Source: Oligoflexaceae bacterium (lineage in GTDB: Bacteria; Bdellovibrionota_B; Oligoflexia; Oligoflexales; Oligoflexaceae). Taken from it: DNA of 22,364 bases. The translations under genes were made by a program, and so were the position numbers. Of the stretch, positions 8,020 through 16,719 are shown in pieces. Below the pieces are notes generated by a model. It saw only the letters and a list, made by a program, of their open reading frames with translations. It made no database searches and was not told where the DNA came from. The stretch's first letter is position 1. Each line of letters opens with the position of its first letter. The DNA lies in NCBI GenBank assembly GCA_947474445.1, contig CANJJY010000016.1:1-22364 (forward strand). The letters run 5' to 3'.

Positions 8020-8326
8020 GTCCTGTTTTTACGCAGATTAAGCGGCGTCATTCCTTACCCTTTGATCCCCTTACATCGCTGAGCCACCACCCGCAGACAA
8101 GCTATGTCTTCCTTGCCTCTTTCTTAATTTTCGCCCTGTAAGTTAAAAAGCTGGCACTTCGCCTCTTCAGGTGACTCCACCCAAGCCGAGAGGAGCTGAG
8201 AGAAGATAGCTTGTGCCCGGCAGCGATTTCAGATTGAATGCAGTTCAGACAGGAAGCCTATGCTGCTTCTGGCGAGACAGGCTGCTTCGCTCCTTTCGAT
8301 CGAGCACATGAGGGGGCTCCGTCCAC
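8020..8326. other. 307-base intergenic region before the efflux operon
   Basis: No gene or RNA is visible that I can support. A weak promoter-like pair, TTGCCT (8113-8118) and TGTAAG (8137-8142) with an 18-base spacer, could drive the efflux operon. A reading frame from ATG 8260 has AGGAAG upstream but runs into the TolC-like gene in another frame and looks like chance. I saw no clear terminator for the CheX-like gene. Confidence 0.4.
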
Positions 8327-9616
8327 ATGAGAACATTGTTAAAAAAGGCAGGGCTCGGACTTATGGCATGGACCATCGGAGGGTCCGCCGTCGCCTTTGC
8401 CGAGACTTTGACTTGGGCGCAAGTCATGCAAGAAGCGGCGCGAAACAACGGAGAGTTGAAGGCGGCTGTCGCCTCCCTCCGCGCGAGTGATGAATCTCTG
8501 CGCGGCAGTCAAAGCAACTTTTATCCCCAGGTCGCCACCTCGGTCGGCTACGGTCAGTCGGGTTCGCTCGCATCAGGCAGTTCTCTCTTTACGGGAGATG
8601 CGAGCGATAGCAAGGGGTCGTACAACGCCTCGCTCAGCCTGAGTCAAAGCATCTTCTCTGGATGGGCCGATCAAGCGCGCGTGGATCAGTCGAAAGCGAC
8701 GCGGATGAGCAGCGAAGCCCAGCTGAACGAAACCAAAGCCAAGGTGAGCCGCGATTTGAAAGCTGCCTTCGCTGGTCTGTCTTTTGCGCAGCGACTCCTC
8801 ACGATGCAGGAGGATATCACCCGACGCCGTCAAGAAAACCTCAAACTCGTCACTCTCCGCTACGAAAGCGGCAGTGAAAATAAGGGTTCGGTGCTGCTCT
8901 CGCAGGCTTATCTCGATCAAGCTAAGCTCGAAAGCCTTCAGACTCGCAACAGTCTCCAGGTTGCCCAGGCTGAATTGGCCCAAGTTCTCGGGCGTGATCT
9001 GACGACGGCCCTCCAGGTTCAAGACGAAATCCCCACCGTGACCCCTGCGGCCCCTCCTGACTTTGGGCAATTAGCCCGTCAGACTCCCTTTCATCAGCAA
9101 TCCGAATCGAAGGTCAGCTCTGCGCAGGCGGCCGTTGTCGTCGCTCGTGCCGGCTTTTTTCCAACTCTCAGTCTCAGTGGCAATCTGGGGCGACAGGGAG
9201 ATCAATGGTTTCCCGATCGCGAATCCTGGACGCTTGGCGTTTCGCTTAATTATCCCCTTTACTCAGGTGGACGCGATCGCGCGGCGACCTACGCAGCAGC
9301 TTCTAACCTCATCGCAGCGGAAGCCAGTCGCAGTCAAAGCGATCGCGCGCAGGTGACTCAATTGCAGCAGACCTATGCGGCCTGGCTCGAGGCCATCGAG
9401 AATGTGAAGGTCGAGAACAGTTTTTTCCAAGCCGCGAAGCTGCGCGCGGAGATTGCCCGCAACAAGTACAATAACGGTCTGTCGACGTTTGAAGATTGGG
9501 ATCTTATCGAGAGCGAACTGATCAAACGGCAACGCAGTATACTCCAAAGTCAGCGCGATCGCGTCGTGGCCGAGGCCAACTGGGAGCAGACTCAAGGAAA
9601 AGGAGTGTTCCGTTGA
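8327..9616 (+). CDS. TolC-family outer-membrane efflux channel
   Basis: This 429-residue protein is the outer-membrane duct of a tripartite exporter. A signal peptide covers residues 1-25 (cleavage after AVAFA, before ETLTW). The mature part shows the two-fold TolC repeat: ETLTWAQVMQEAARNN, then YPQVATSVGYG strand residues, long heptad-like helices, and a second half with AARAGFFPTLSLSG-type residues and SLNYPLYSGGRDRAATYAA. YPLYSGG is a typical OEP-family segment. The length matches the family. The ATG at 8327 follows a GAGGGGG stretch about eleven bases upstream. Its stop codon overlaps the start of the adaptor gene, so the two are translationally coupled. The substrate is unknown. Confidence 0.92.
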   Translation: MRTLLKKAGLGLMAWTIGGSAVAFAETLTWAQVMQEAARNNGELKAAVASLRASDESLRGSQSNFYPQVATSVGYGQSGSLASGSSLFTGDASDSKGSYNASLSLSQSIFSGWADQARVDQSKATRMSSEAQLNETKAKVSRDLKAAFAGLSFAQRLLTMQEDITRRRQENLKLVTLRYESGSENKGSVLLSQAYLDQAKLESLQTRNSLQVAQAELAQVLGRDLTTALQVQDEIPTVTPAAPPDFGQLARQTPFHQQSESKVSSAQAAVVVARAGFFPTLSLSGNLGRQGDQWFPDRESWTLGVSLNYPLYSGGRDRAATYAAASNLIAAEASRSQSDRAQVTQLQQTYAAWLEAIENVKVENSFFQAAKLRAEIARNKYNNGLSTFEDWDLIESELIKRQRSILQSQRDRVVAEANWEQTQGKGVFR

Positions 9617-10614
9617 AGGAAGTCCGGGGCAAGAGAAACGGTAAAAAGTGGTGGATTCTTCTCCTCGTCCTAGTCGTTATTGGCGGTGGAGGAGCTTACT
9701 ATTATCAAAAGAAGAAAGAGCAGGCGGCTGCGCCGACCTACACTGAAACGACAGCAGAACGCGGCGATATGCAGCTGACCGTCCTCAGCACGGGAACCGT
9801 GCAACCGCAAAATCGCCTCGAGATCAAACCACCGATCGCGGGGCGCGTGGAGAAGGTTCTGGTCGAAGAGGGCGCGCGCGTCAAACAAGGGCAGATTCTT
9901 GCCTGGATGAGTTCGAATGAACGAGCCGCTCTGCTCGATGCAGCGCGTTCGCGGGGCACTGCGGAGCTGGCCCGCTGGGAAGATCTCTATCGCCCTACGC
10001 CTATTATCGCGCCGATCAACGGCATGATCATTCTAAAGAAGGTCGAACCGGGCCAAAGCTTTAGCAACGCGGATGCGCTGCTCGTGATATCGGATCGACT
10101 GACGGTCAAAGCTCTGGTCGATGAAACGGATCTTGGCAAGATAAAGATCGGTCAAGAGGCGCAGATCGTACTCGATGCCTATCCAGATTCACCACTGGCG
10201 GCCGTCGTCGATAAGATCGCTTATGATTCCAAGGCTGAGAACAACGTCACGACCTATGCCGTCGATGTCTCACCCAAGTCGACGCCTGAGTACATGCGCA
10301 GCGGCATGACGGCGAACGTGACCTTTCAGATCGAAAATCGAAAGGATGTACTGCTCGTCGACAGCGAAGCACTCAAGACCAGTGGCGATAAGACTGTCGT
10401 CCTGATCAAAAATCCCGAAGCCAAAGCTCCGCCTCTGGAAAAAGAAGTGAAGACGGGGCTCTCCAACGGTCAGAAAATTGAGATCGTCAGCGGGATCGAA
10501 GCTGGTCAAGTGGTGCTCATACCTGAAATGGTGCTTTCGCCAGATGGGGCCAAGAAATCTGGCAGTCCCTTTTCACCCTTCGGCGGTGGTGGTCGTCCCC
10601 GCAAGAGAAATTAA
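9613..10614 (+). CDS. MacA-like periplasmic adaptor (membrane fusion protein), short-hairpin form
   Basis: This inner-membrane-anchored adaptor should link the MacB-like pump to the TolC-like channel. It has 333 residues. A membrane anchor lies at about 12-30, after a Lys/Arg-rich N-terminus. Lipoyl half-motifs lie at about 66-97 (IKPPIAGRVEKVLVEEGARVKQGQ region) and 130-150 (IIAPINGMIILKKVEPGQ). A beta-barrel and membrane-proximal domain follow, and the tail is Gly/Arg-rich. Only about 30 residues join the lipoyl halves, where MacA has a long alpha-helical hairpin. The start is a TTG at 9613, within TTGA overlapping the TolC-like stop, with AAAGGAG eight bases upstream. An in-frame ATG at 9496 lies inside the TolC-like gene and is unlikely. 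Confidence 0.85.
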   Translation: MKEVRGKRNGKKWWILLLVLVVIGGGGAYYYQKKKEQAAAPTYTETTAERGDMQLTVLSTGTVQPQNRLEIKPPIAGRVEKVLVEEGARVKQGQILAWMSSNERAALLDAARSRGTAELARWEDLYRPTPIIAPINGMIILKKVEPGQSFSNADALLVISDRLTVKALVDETDLGKIKIGQEAQIVLDAYPDSPLAAVVDKIAYDSKAENNVTTYAVDVSPKSTPEYMRSGMTANVTFQIENRKDVLLVDSEALKTSGDKTVVLIKNPEAKAPPLEKEVKTGLSNGQKIEIVSGIEAGQVVLIPEMVLSPDGAKKSGSPFSPFGGGGRPRKRN

Positions 10615-10617
10615 GCT

Positions 10618-12564
10618 ATGATCGAACTCCAGCAGGTCCAGAAAAAATACCAGATGGGCGACGAAGAGGTTTACGCCCTGCGCGGCGTCGATCTTCGCAT
10701 CGACGATGGCGACTTTGTAGCGATCATGGGACCTTCTGGTTCGGGTAAATCGACCTTGATGCATATCCTCGGATTGCTCGACGTTCCCGATGCGGGATCC
10801 TATCTTTTCAACGATAAGGAAGTCTCTGGTCTCAGCGAGAACGAGCTCGCCGTGCTGCGGCGCCAGGCTATTGGTTTTATCTTTCAGCAATTTAATCTCT
10901 TGCCGCGCATGAACGCTCTTGAGAACGTAGCTCTCCCGCTCATCTATTCGGAACGGCGGCCCGATCTCAAGCGCGCTGAGGCTCTCCTCGAACAAGTCGG
11001 ACTTGGGCCGCGCATCCTGCACCGACCCAATGAGTTGTCTGGCGGCCAGCAGCAGCGCGTGGCCATTGCGCGATCTCTAATCAATCGACCGCGCATGATC
11101 CTCGCTGACGAACCGACAGGAAATCTCGATTCGCGCAGCGAAAAAGAGATCATGACTGTGCTTAAGGAATTGAACGCCAGCGGCATCACCGTCATCATCG
11201 TCACGCACGAAGAAGAAATCGGGCACCAGGCGCATCGTCTGATCCGGATGCGAGACGGCGTCGTACAGACTGACGAGCGCCTGGTTCCAGCCGGCGATCA
11301 AACGCGCGCGCGCCCGGAAGAGGTGAGGCGTTCACCCTCTCTGATCGGCGACATGTGGCAGCATTTTCGTCAGGGGATCAATACCCTGCTGGCGAATAAA
11401 ATCCGCACGGGACTTTCCATGCTTGGCATTCTCATCGGCGTCGCCGCCGTGGTCGCCATGCTTGCGATCGGTCGCGGAGCCCAGCAGGCGATCACCGAGC
11501 AATTGTCCAGTCTCGGTTCGAATATGCTCGTCCTGCAGACGGGAGCCATCCGCAATGCAGCTGGCGTCATGATGGATACGGGGAAAATAGCCAAACTATT
11601 GCCCGAGGACGTCGAAGCGCTGCGCAAGATTCCCGGCATCAAGGATGCAGGAGGATCGGTCAACGGCCGCGCCCAGATCACTTTTGGCAACAAGAACTGG
11701 AGCACCACGATCAATGGTGTGTCGACCGCATACGCACGCATGCGATCGGCGCAACCGAGCTACGGTCGATTTTTTAATGAAGAGGACAACCGCAATCGCG
11801 CGCGGGTCGCTGTGATCGGAACGACTCTGGTGCGCGAGCTCTTCGATGGCAAAAATCCCATCGGTGAAATGATCAAAGTGAATCGGATCAACTTTACTGT
11901 GATCGGGGTGCTTCCAGAAAAGGGTGCCAATGGCTTTCGCGATCAAGACGATGTGGTCCTCGTCCCCGTGCAGAGTGCGATGTATCGCGTCCTCGGCCGG
12001 AATAGTCTTGAATATATCGATTTAGAAGTCAGCGATCCCGCCCGGACCGATGAGATTCAAACCAAGATTTTGGATATGATGGCGCAGAGAAAGCGCGTGC
12101 CATTGTCGCAGCAGGAGGAAGCTTTCCGTGTGCGGAATATGGCGGACATTCAGGCCGCTCTGTCGGAAAGCACCAAAGTCATGACGCTGCTACTCTCGGC
12201 GATCGCTTCGATCTCTCTCCTCGTCGGCGGTATCGGCATCATGAATATCATGCTCGTGTCGGTGACGGAGCGCACGCGAGAAATCGGTCTGCGGAAAGCC
12301 GTGGGAGCCACGCGATCAGATATTCTCTGGCAGTTTCTGGTCGAGTCTGTGGTCATCAGTCTGGTCGGTGGTTTACTCGGCGTCGCACTCGCTTGGGTCA
12401 TCGCCATGGCGCTGGGGCAGCTGGCAGGGTGGAAAGCGGATATCACGCTGTCATCGGTGATACTCGCCTGCGCGTTTTCTATGGGCGTCGGGATGGTGTT
12501 TGGCATCTATCCTGCGCGCAAAGCCTCCCTCCTCGCACCGATCGATGCTCTGCGCTACGAATAG
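10618..12564 (+). CDS. macB: MacB-like ABC transporter, fused ATPase and permease
   Basis: At 648 residues the protein is the size of E. coli MacB. The N-terminal ATPase has Walker A GPSGSGKST (38-46), a Q-loop FQQFNLL (89-95), signature LSGGQQQRVA (140-149), Walker B MILADEP (160-166) and switch His197. One membrane helix follows at about 266-286, then a large periplasmic domain (about 290-510), then three helices in the FtsX-like permease block, which includes GIGIMNIMLVSVTERTREIG and KAVGAT. MacB works by mechanotransmission: ATP use in the cytoplasm drives substrates from the periplasm through the TolC duct. It starts three bases after the adaptor's stop. Known cargoes in the family include macrolides, peptides and heme precursors; the cargo here is unknown. 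The symbol is by family resemblance. Confidence 0.93.
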   Translation: MIELQQVQKKYQMGDEEVYALRGVDLRIDDGDFVAIMGPSGSGKSTLMHILGLLDVPDAGSYLFNDKEVSGLSENELAVLRRQAIGFIFQQFNLLPRMNALENVALPLIYSERRPDLKRAEALLEQVGLGPRILHRPNELSGGQQQRVAIARSLINRPRMILADEPTGNLDSRSEKEIMTVLKELNASGITVIIVTHEEEIGHQAHRLIRMRDGVVQTDERLVPAGDQTRARPEEVRRSPSLIGDMWQHFRQGINTLLANKIRTGLSMLGILIGVAAVVAMLAIGRGAQQAITEQLSSLGSNMLVLQTGAIRNAAGVMMDTGKIAKLLPEDVEALRKIPGIKDAGGSVNGRAQITFGNKNWSTTINGVSTAYARMRSAQPSYGRFFNEEDNRNRARVAVIGTTLVRELFDGKNPIGEMIKVNRINFTVIGVLPEKGANGFRDQDDVVLVPVQSAMYRVLGRNSLEYIDLEVSDPARTDEIQTKILDMMAQRKRVPLSQQEEAFRVRNMADIQAALSESTKVMTLLLSAIASISLLVGGIGIMNIMLVSVTERTREIGLRKAVGATRSDILWQFLVESVVISLVGGLLGVALAWVIAMALGQLAGWKADITLSSVILACAFSMGVGMVFGIYPARKASLLAPIDALRYE

Positions 12565-12566
12565 TC

Positions 12567-13313
12567 TTAACTGAGGAGAGCCGCGACGAGGCCCATCAAA
12601 GCTCCAAAAACTCCGCCCCACACGACCAGCCAACCCAGGTGGGAGCGGATCATGTCCTGAATAATCTCTTTGACCATCGTGGGGGTTAATTCTTCCAGCC
12701 GCGCCATCACCACTTTTTCAATCTGAGCTGTCCAACCGTCGCCTTCGAAGTCCTGCGCCACGACTTTAGAGATGAGAGCACCGAAGCGCTCGGATTGCAT
12801 AATCTCGACGATGGCCTCGCGCATCTTATGCTGGAAGGGTTCCCGTAGGGTGCCTTTGAGAGCGTCGGTGCCGCCAAACATTCCGAGCATGGGACCGAAG
12901 GGAGTCGATTGCACGGCCGCGATCAATTTATCGAGGAGAAGTTCAAAGTCGATGGCTTCGAGGAGGAGATGAGCCTCGAACTTCTGACCCCCGCGACCAG
13001 CCAGAAAACGCGAGACGTTTTCCTGGGTAAAAAACTGTTTCATGATGAGATTGCGGATACCGCTTTTAAATTCCTGAAATTTCAGCGGGATAATACCTGA
13101 TCCGTAAAGACCTGGAACGCGCTCAAAGAGCATGTAGATCGCCAGCCAGTTGGTCACGGCCCCCGAGAGGGCAAACCAGCCTGTAGTGCGCCATATTTGA
13201 CCACCTACGGGCACGAGGTAGCCAATAACGACCAATAGAGCCGCCGCGAGGTTGGTGAGAAAACTCATATCTTTCAAATTGATCTGGCTTCTTAGCCGCG
13301 CTGCATATGCCAT
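12567..13313 (-). CDS. DUF445 family membrane protein
   Basis: The protein has 248 residues. The N-terminal part has hydrophobic helices: a segment around LAAALLVVIGYLVPVG, then GWFALSGAVTNWLAIYMLFERVPGLYGSGIIPLKFQEFK. G-A-x-T-N-W-L-A-I-x-M-L-F followed by G-x-x-I-P is the hallmark of DUF445 proteins. The middle is amphipathic and helical, and a C-terminal membrane helix (WLVVWGGVFGALMGLVAALL) ends the protein. I chose the ATG at 13313 because GGAG lies five bases upstream; a GTG at 13367 in the same frame would add 18 residues without a good site. It converges on macB with only two bases between stop codons. Its function is unknown in the family; it is probably an inner-membrane protein. Confidence 0.85.
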   Translation of the reverse strand: MAYAARLRSQINLKDMSFLTNLAAALLVVIGYLVPVGGQIWRTTGWFALSGAVTNWLAIYMLFERVPGLYGSGIIPLKFQEFKSGIRNLIMKQFFTQENVSRFLAGRGGQKFEAHLLLEAIDFELLLDKLIAAVQSTPFGPMLGMFGGTDALKGTLREPFQHKMREAIVEIMQSERFGALISKVVAQDFEGDGWTAQIEKVVMARLEELTPTMVKEIIQDMIRSHLGWLVVWGGVFGALMGLVAALLS

Positions 13314-13458
13314 GCTTTCTCCGCTCTTAGTCTCGAGAAACTTTATGCTTTCTTTATTTCGGGTCACTTATTTTAGCGGATGCTAGCGACTTGTCCAGGA
13401 ATCATTTGGCGAAAGGCGGACGCAGGACCGGCATAAAATTTCTTGGGCCGCCCACTTT

Positions 13459-13488
13459 TTGCTTGGCTATCGTGCATATCGATGTAAA
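13459..13488 (+). promoter_or_regulatory. Candidate promoter of argRGH
   Basis: TTGCTT (13459-13464) and TGTAAA (13483-13488) are 18 bases apart and lie just upstream of the candidate ARG box. Each hexamer has two mismatches from consensus, so this is a modest match. The surrounding sequence is rich in TGCA/ATGC dyads, which suggests regulatory DNA. Confidence 0.35.
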
Positions 13489-13499
13489 TATGCGTATGC

Positions 13500-13517
13500 A
13501 ATTTATTTTTATGCACT
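13500..13517. promoter_or_regulatory. Candidate ARG box (ArgR operator)
   Basis: Read on the minus strand, this 18-base AT-rich site is AGTGCATAAAAATAAATT. By my count it matches the Bacillus-type ARG box consensus at about 11 of 18 positions. It lies 22-39 bases before the argR start, where bound ArgR would block transcription. TGCA repeats on both sides (13473-13476, 13497-13500 and 13512-13515) could be further half-sites. Confidence 0.45.
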
Positions 13518-13538
13518 GTATGCGCATAGGAAGCGAGT

Positions 13539-13958
13539 ATGCTAGATCAGAATCGACTCAGCGTTATCGCCGATGTGATCCGAAACTTTCGGGTCGGCAA
13601 TCAGCATGATCTCAAGTTCCACCTGAAGGAGCGTGGCTTTGACACGACTCAATCCAGTATATCCAGGGATCTAAAAAAACTGGGTGTGGTCAAGGTGGAA
13701 GGCTTCTATAAGACTCCCAGCATCGCGCCGGGCGAATCGAGCAAGGTCGATCGGCTGGATGCAACCACGGCGGGAGATAACTTGATCGTTTTGAAGACCG
13801 GGCCAGGCAATGCGAACCGTGCCGGGGTCGTCATCGATCGAGCGAATATTCCTGGCATCCTCGGCACCATTGCCGGCGATGATACGATTTTTGTGGCGAT
13901 AGCCAATCGACAGATCCAAGCGAAGGTTTTGCGGAAAATATTCTCTCTTTTTGACTAA
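13539..13958 (+). CDS. argR: Arginine repressor ArgR
   Basis: ArgR is a hexameric arginine-sensing regulator. The 139-residue protein has a winged-helix N-terminal domain with FDTTQSSISRDLKKLGVVKV (34-53), matching the ArgR recognition-helix segment. Its C-terminal oligomerisation domain has GPGNANRAGVVID (88-100) and the arginine-binding GTIAGDDT (109-116, with D113 and D114). AGGAAG lies five bases before the ATG. It stands first in an operon with argG and argH, 64 bases before argG, so it probably represses its own transcription and the two biosynthetic genes when arginine is plentiful. The candidate ARG box just upstream supports autoregulation. It is slightly shorter than E. coli ArgR (156) but has both domains. 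Confidence 0.95.
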   Translation: MLDQNRLSVIADVIRNFRVGNQHDLKFHLKERGFDTTQSSISRDLKKLGVVKVEGFYKTPSIAPGESSKVDRLDATTAGDNLIVLKTGPGNANRAGVVIDRANIPGILGTIAGDDTIFVAIANRQIQAKVLRKIFSLFD

Positions 13959-14022
13959 AGCCCAGCGTCGGCCTCTGCCTACCAAGAGCAAGGCGCGCAC
14001 TTTCTTTTAAGGAGTCAGTTCT

Positions 14023-15228
14023 ATGCAAGGTGTAAAGAAGATTGTACTCGCCTATTCGGGTGGCCTCGACACCTCGGTCATGTCTCGCTGGATCAAGGAA
14101 ACCTATAACTGCGAAGTCGTCGCTTTTACGGCAGATATCGGCCAGGGCGCAGAGCTTTCCGGACTGGAAGAAAAAGCCCTGAGCACCGGCTGCTCATCGA
14201 TCCATATCGAAGATCTGCGCGATGAGTTCGTGCGTGATTACGTATTTTATGCGGTTAAAGCCAAGGCGGTTTACGAGGGCCACTATCTGCTCGGCACCTC
14301 GGTTGCGCGGCCTGTCATCGCTAAGCGTCAGATCGAAATCGCTCAGAAAGTCGGTGCTGATGCCGTCGCCCACGGCGCCACAGGCAAGGGCAACGATCAA
14401 GTTCGCTTTGAATTGACCTATTACAGTCTCAAGCCCGATATCAAAGTCATCGCCCCCTGGCGTTCATGGCCTTTCAAATCCCGCACGGATTTGATCAATT
14501 ATGCGAAGGAACACCGCATTCCCGTGACGGCCACGGCCAGTAAGCCCTATTCAATGGACGCTAACCTCATGCACGTCAGCTACGAGGGCGGCATTCTGGA
14601 AGATCCATGGGCGACTCCACCGGAAGATATCTTTCTCATGACCCGTTCGGTCGAATCCGCTCCGGATGTCCCCACGGTCCTGACCCTCAGCTTCGAGCAG
14701 GGAATTCCCGTCGCCATCAACGGCGAAGGCATGAATCCCGTGGCACTGCTGACTCGTTTGAATGAACTCGCTGGGGAACACGGCATCGGCCGCGTCGATG
14801 TCGTCGAAAATCGTTTCGTCGGGATGAAGTCGCGCGGCGTCTACGAGACTCCCGGTGTCACCGTCCTGCACCAAGCCCATCGCGCTCTCGAAACGCTTAC
14901 ACTCGATCGTGAAGTGATGCGTCTACGCGATTCGCTCTCGGTCAAAGTCGCTGAAATGATCTACAACGGCTTTTGGTTTGCTCCCGAATTCAAAGCGATT
15001 CAGGGCATGATCGATGGCATGATGCACAATGTCACGGGCGACGTGAAACTCAAGCTCTTCAAGGGTGGAATCACGACCATGGGTCGTCGTTCGCCGCACT
15101 CCCTTTACAGCGAGCAGCTGGCGACTTTCGAAGCCGATCAAGTTTACAACCAGGCTGATGCCGAAGGCTTTATCCGACTCAATGCTTTGCGTTTGCGCAT
15201 GGGTGCTGAAAAAGCTCAACGGGGGTAA
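14023..15228 (+). CDS. argG: Argininosuccinate synthase
   Basis: ArgG joins citrulline and aspartate to argininosuccinate using ATP, the penultimate step of arginine synthesis. The 401-residue length is typical. The ATP-binding P-loop AYSGGLDTS is at residues 10-18, and the second signature GATGKGNDQVRFELTYY follows at about 122-138. The substrate-binding C-terminal half (including EGMNPVALL and VENRFVGMKSRGVYETPG) is intact. AAGGAG lies eight bases before the ATG. It is followed at once by argH, with a single base between stop and start, so the two are co-translated. Confidence 0.97.
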   Translation: MQGVKKIVLAYSGGLDTSVMSRWIKETYNCEVVAFTADIGQGAELSGLEEKALSTGCSSIHIEDLRDEFVRDYVFYAVKAKAVYEGHYLLGTSVARPVIAKRQIEIAQKVGADAVAHGATGKGNDQVRFELTYYSLKPDIKVIAPWRSWPFKSRTDLINYAKEHRIPVTATASKPYSMDANLMHVSYEGGILEDPWATPPEDIFLMTRSVESAPDVPTVLTLSFEQGIPVAINGEGMNPVALLTRLNELAGEHGIGRVDVVENRFVGMKSRGVYETPGVTVLHQAHRALETLTLDREVMRLRDSLSVKVAEMIYNGFWFAPEFKAIQGMIDGMMHNVTGDVKLKLFKGGITTMGRRSPHSLYSEQLATFEADQVYNQADAEGFIRLNALRLRMGAEKAQRG

Positions 15229-15229
15229 T

Positions 15230-16621
15230 ATGACGAAGTCTTTGTGGGGCGGTCGCTTCGGCGAAAAGCAGGATGACTTCTTTTTTCAATTCAATGAATC
15301 CTTCAGTTTCGATCGTCGCCTAGCGACGGTCGATATTCTCGGCAGCCTGGCCTATGCCCGCGGTCTCGAGCGCGCCGGTATCTTCAGGAGCGATGAGCTG
15401 GAATTGGTGTGTGCGGGTCTCAACGAGCTGCTCGAGCAGGTGGAAAAAGATCCGACCTTCATCGAGCAGGGTCTGCGCGATCATTACGAAGACGTCCATT
15501 CTTTCGTCGAGTTCGAACTGACGAAAAAAGTGGGCGCGCTCGGCAAAAAACTGCATACAGGCCGGAGTCGCAACGATCAAGTCGCCACCGATCTGCGGCT
15601 GTATCTGCGGCAGGAAATCGATCAGACGGTAGCTCTGATCCAAGACCTGCAGGAGACTCTCGTTAGCAAGGCCCAGGAATTTCCGCAGGTGGTCATGCCG
15701 GGCTATACGCATCTGCAGAAAGCTCAGCCTATCCTCCTGGCGCATTACCTTCTGTCTTACTATGAGATGCTAAAGCGCGATGCCGCGCGCCTTCTCGATG
15801 CGAGAAAACGCGTTAACGTCTTGCCACTCGGTTCGGGGGCGCTGTCGGGTAACAGCGTCGCCATCGACAGAAAGTTTCTGGCAGAACAGCTCGACTTCGA
15901 AGGGATTACGGCTAACAGCCTCGATGCAACTTCGGACCGAGACTTCGCGATTGAATTTATGAGTGCGGCGAGCCTCTGCATGGTGCATCTCAGCCGTCTG
16001 TCTGAAGATTTGATTCTCTATAGTACGGATGAATTTCAGCTGGTGCGCATGGGTGATCAGGTCTCGACCGGCTCATCCTTGATGCCTCAGAAGAAGAATC
16101 CGGACGCTCTCGAATTGATTCGCGGCAAGACGGGTCGCGTCATCGGTCATCAGATGGCTCTCTTGACGACTCTCAAAGGTCTGCCTTCGTGCTACAACAA
16201 AGACCTGCAAGAAGACAAGGAAGCGCTGTTCGGTAGCGTCGATACTCTCAAGGCCTGTCTTCAAGTCATGCGTCTTGTGATCGATACGATGACTATCAAT
16301 GTCGAACGCATGCAGCAGGAAGCTCTCAAGGGCTATATGAACGCCACTGACCTCGCCGATTACTTTGTCGATAAGGGAGTTCCCTTTCGCGAAGCGCATC
16401 ACCTGGTCGGTGAGATCGTGGTATTCGCGCTCAAAAAAGGCTTAAGCCTGAGCGAGATGGCCTTGAAAGATTATCTGAGCTTCAGTCCTTTGGTCGAGCC
16501 TGACGTTTACCAGGCGCTTGAAATCAAGAGCGTCTTGAATCGGAAGGCCAGTGCCGGTGGGACTTCGCCCCTGCGCGTTCAAGCTGCGTTGCAGCAAGCT
16601 AAGATTGAACTTGGTCTTTAG
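15230..16621 (+). CDS. argH: Argininosuccinate lyase
   Basis: ArgH splits argininosuccinate into arginine and fumarate, the last step of the pathway. The 463-residue protein opens with WGGRFGEKQDDFFFQFNESF, as in other ArgH proteins. It carries HTGRSRNDQVATDLRLYLR and the superfamily signature GSSLMPQKKNPD (from G281), whose flexible loop supplies the catalytic serine. I chose the ATG at 15230, one base after the argG stop and preceded by a GGGGG site; the frame is open further upstream, but only as an overlap with argG. No other arginine-pathway gene is visible, so earlier steps are encoded elsewhere. Confidence 0.97.
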   Translation: MTKSLWGGRFGEKQDDFFFQFNESFSFDRRLATVDILGSLAYARGLERAGIFRSDELELVCAGLNELLEQVEKDPTFIEQGLRDHYEDVHSFVEFELTKKVGALGKKLHTGRSRNDQVATDLRLYLRQEIDQTVALIQDLQETLVSKAQEFPQVVMPGYTHLQKAQPILLAHYLLSYYEMLKRDAARLLDARKRVNVLPLGSGALSGNSVAIDRKFLAEQLDFEGITANSLDATSDRDFAIEFMSAASLCMVHLSRLSEDLILYSTDEFQLVRMGDQVSTGSSLMPQKKNPDALELIRGKTGRVIGHQMALLTTLKGLPSCYNKDLQEDKEALFGSVDTLKACLQVMRLVIDTMTINVERMQQEALKGYMNATDLADYFVDKGVPFREAHHLVGEIVVFALKKGLSLSEMALKDYLSFSPLVEPDVYQALEIKSVLNRKASAGGTSPLRVQAALQQAKIELGL

Positions 16622-16660
16622 TCCTGAATAGTCCGTTTTCTCTTCCCTATGCACGCATCT

Positions 16661-16680
16661 CCCCGTCCTACCGGACGGGG
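16661..16680. terminator. GC-rich hairpin after argH, possible transcript end
   Basis: CCCCGTCC pairs perfectly with GGACGGGG across a four-base TACC loop, 40 bases after the argH stop and 40 bases before the stop of the convergent lipoprotein gene. No T-run follows on either strand, so it is not a textbook intrinsic terminator. Its place between convergent genes still suggests a role in transcript ends. Confidence 0.5.
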
Positions 16681-16719
16681 AATCTCAGTGATTCAGTCTC
16701 ATAGCAAAGGCTCAAGGTT

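Noticed and set aside
8260..8490. Small frame MLLLARQAASLL... upstream of the TolC-like gene, with AGGAAG before it
   Set aside because: It runs into the TolC-like gene in a different frame and has an Arg-rich, unlikely composition; a leader peptide is possible but unsupported.
13368..13538. Possible small RNA or gene between the DUF445 gene and argR
   Set aside because: No plausible frame or stable long hairpin; the sequence is better explained as two divergent promoter regions with ArgR operator-like repeats.
15065..15229. Upstream extension of the argH frame
   Set aside because: It lies inside argG, and the ATG at 15230 has a ribosome site and matches the known ArgH start.
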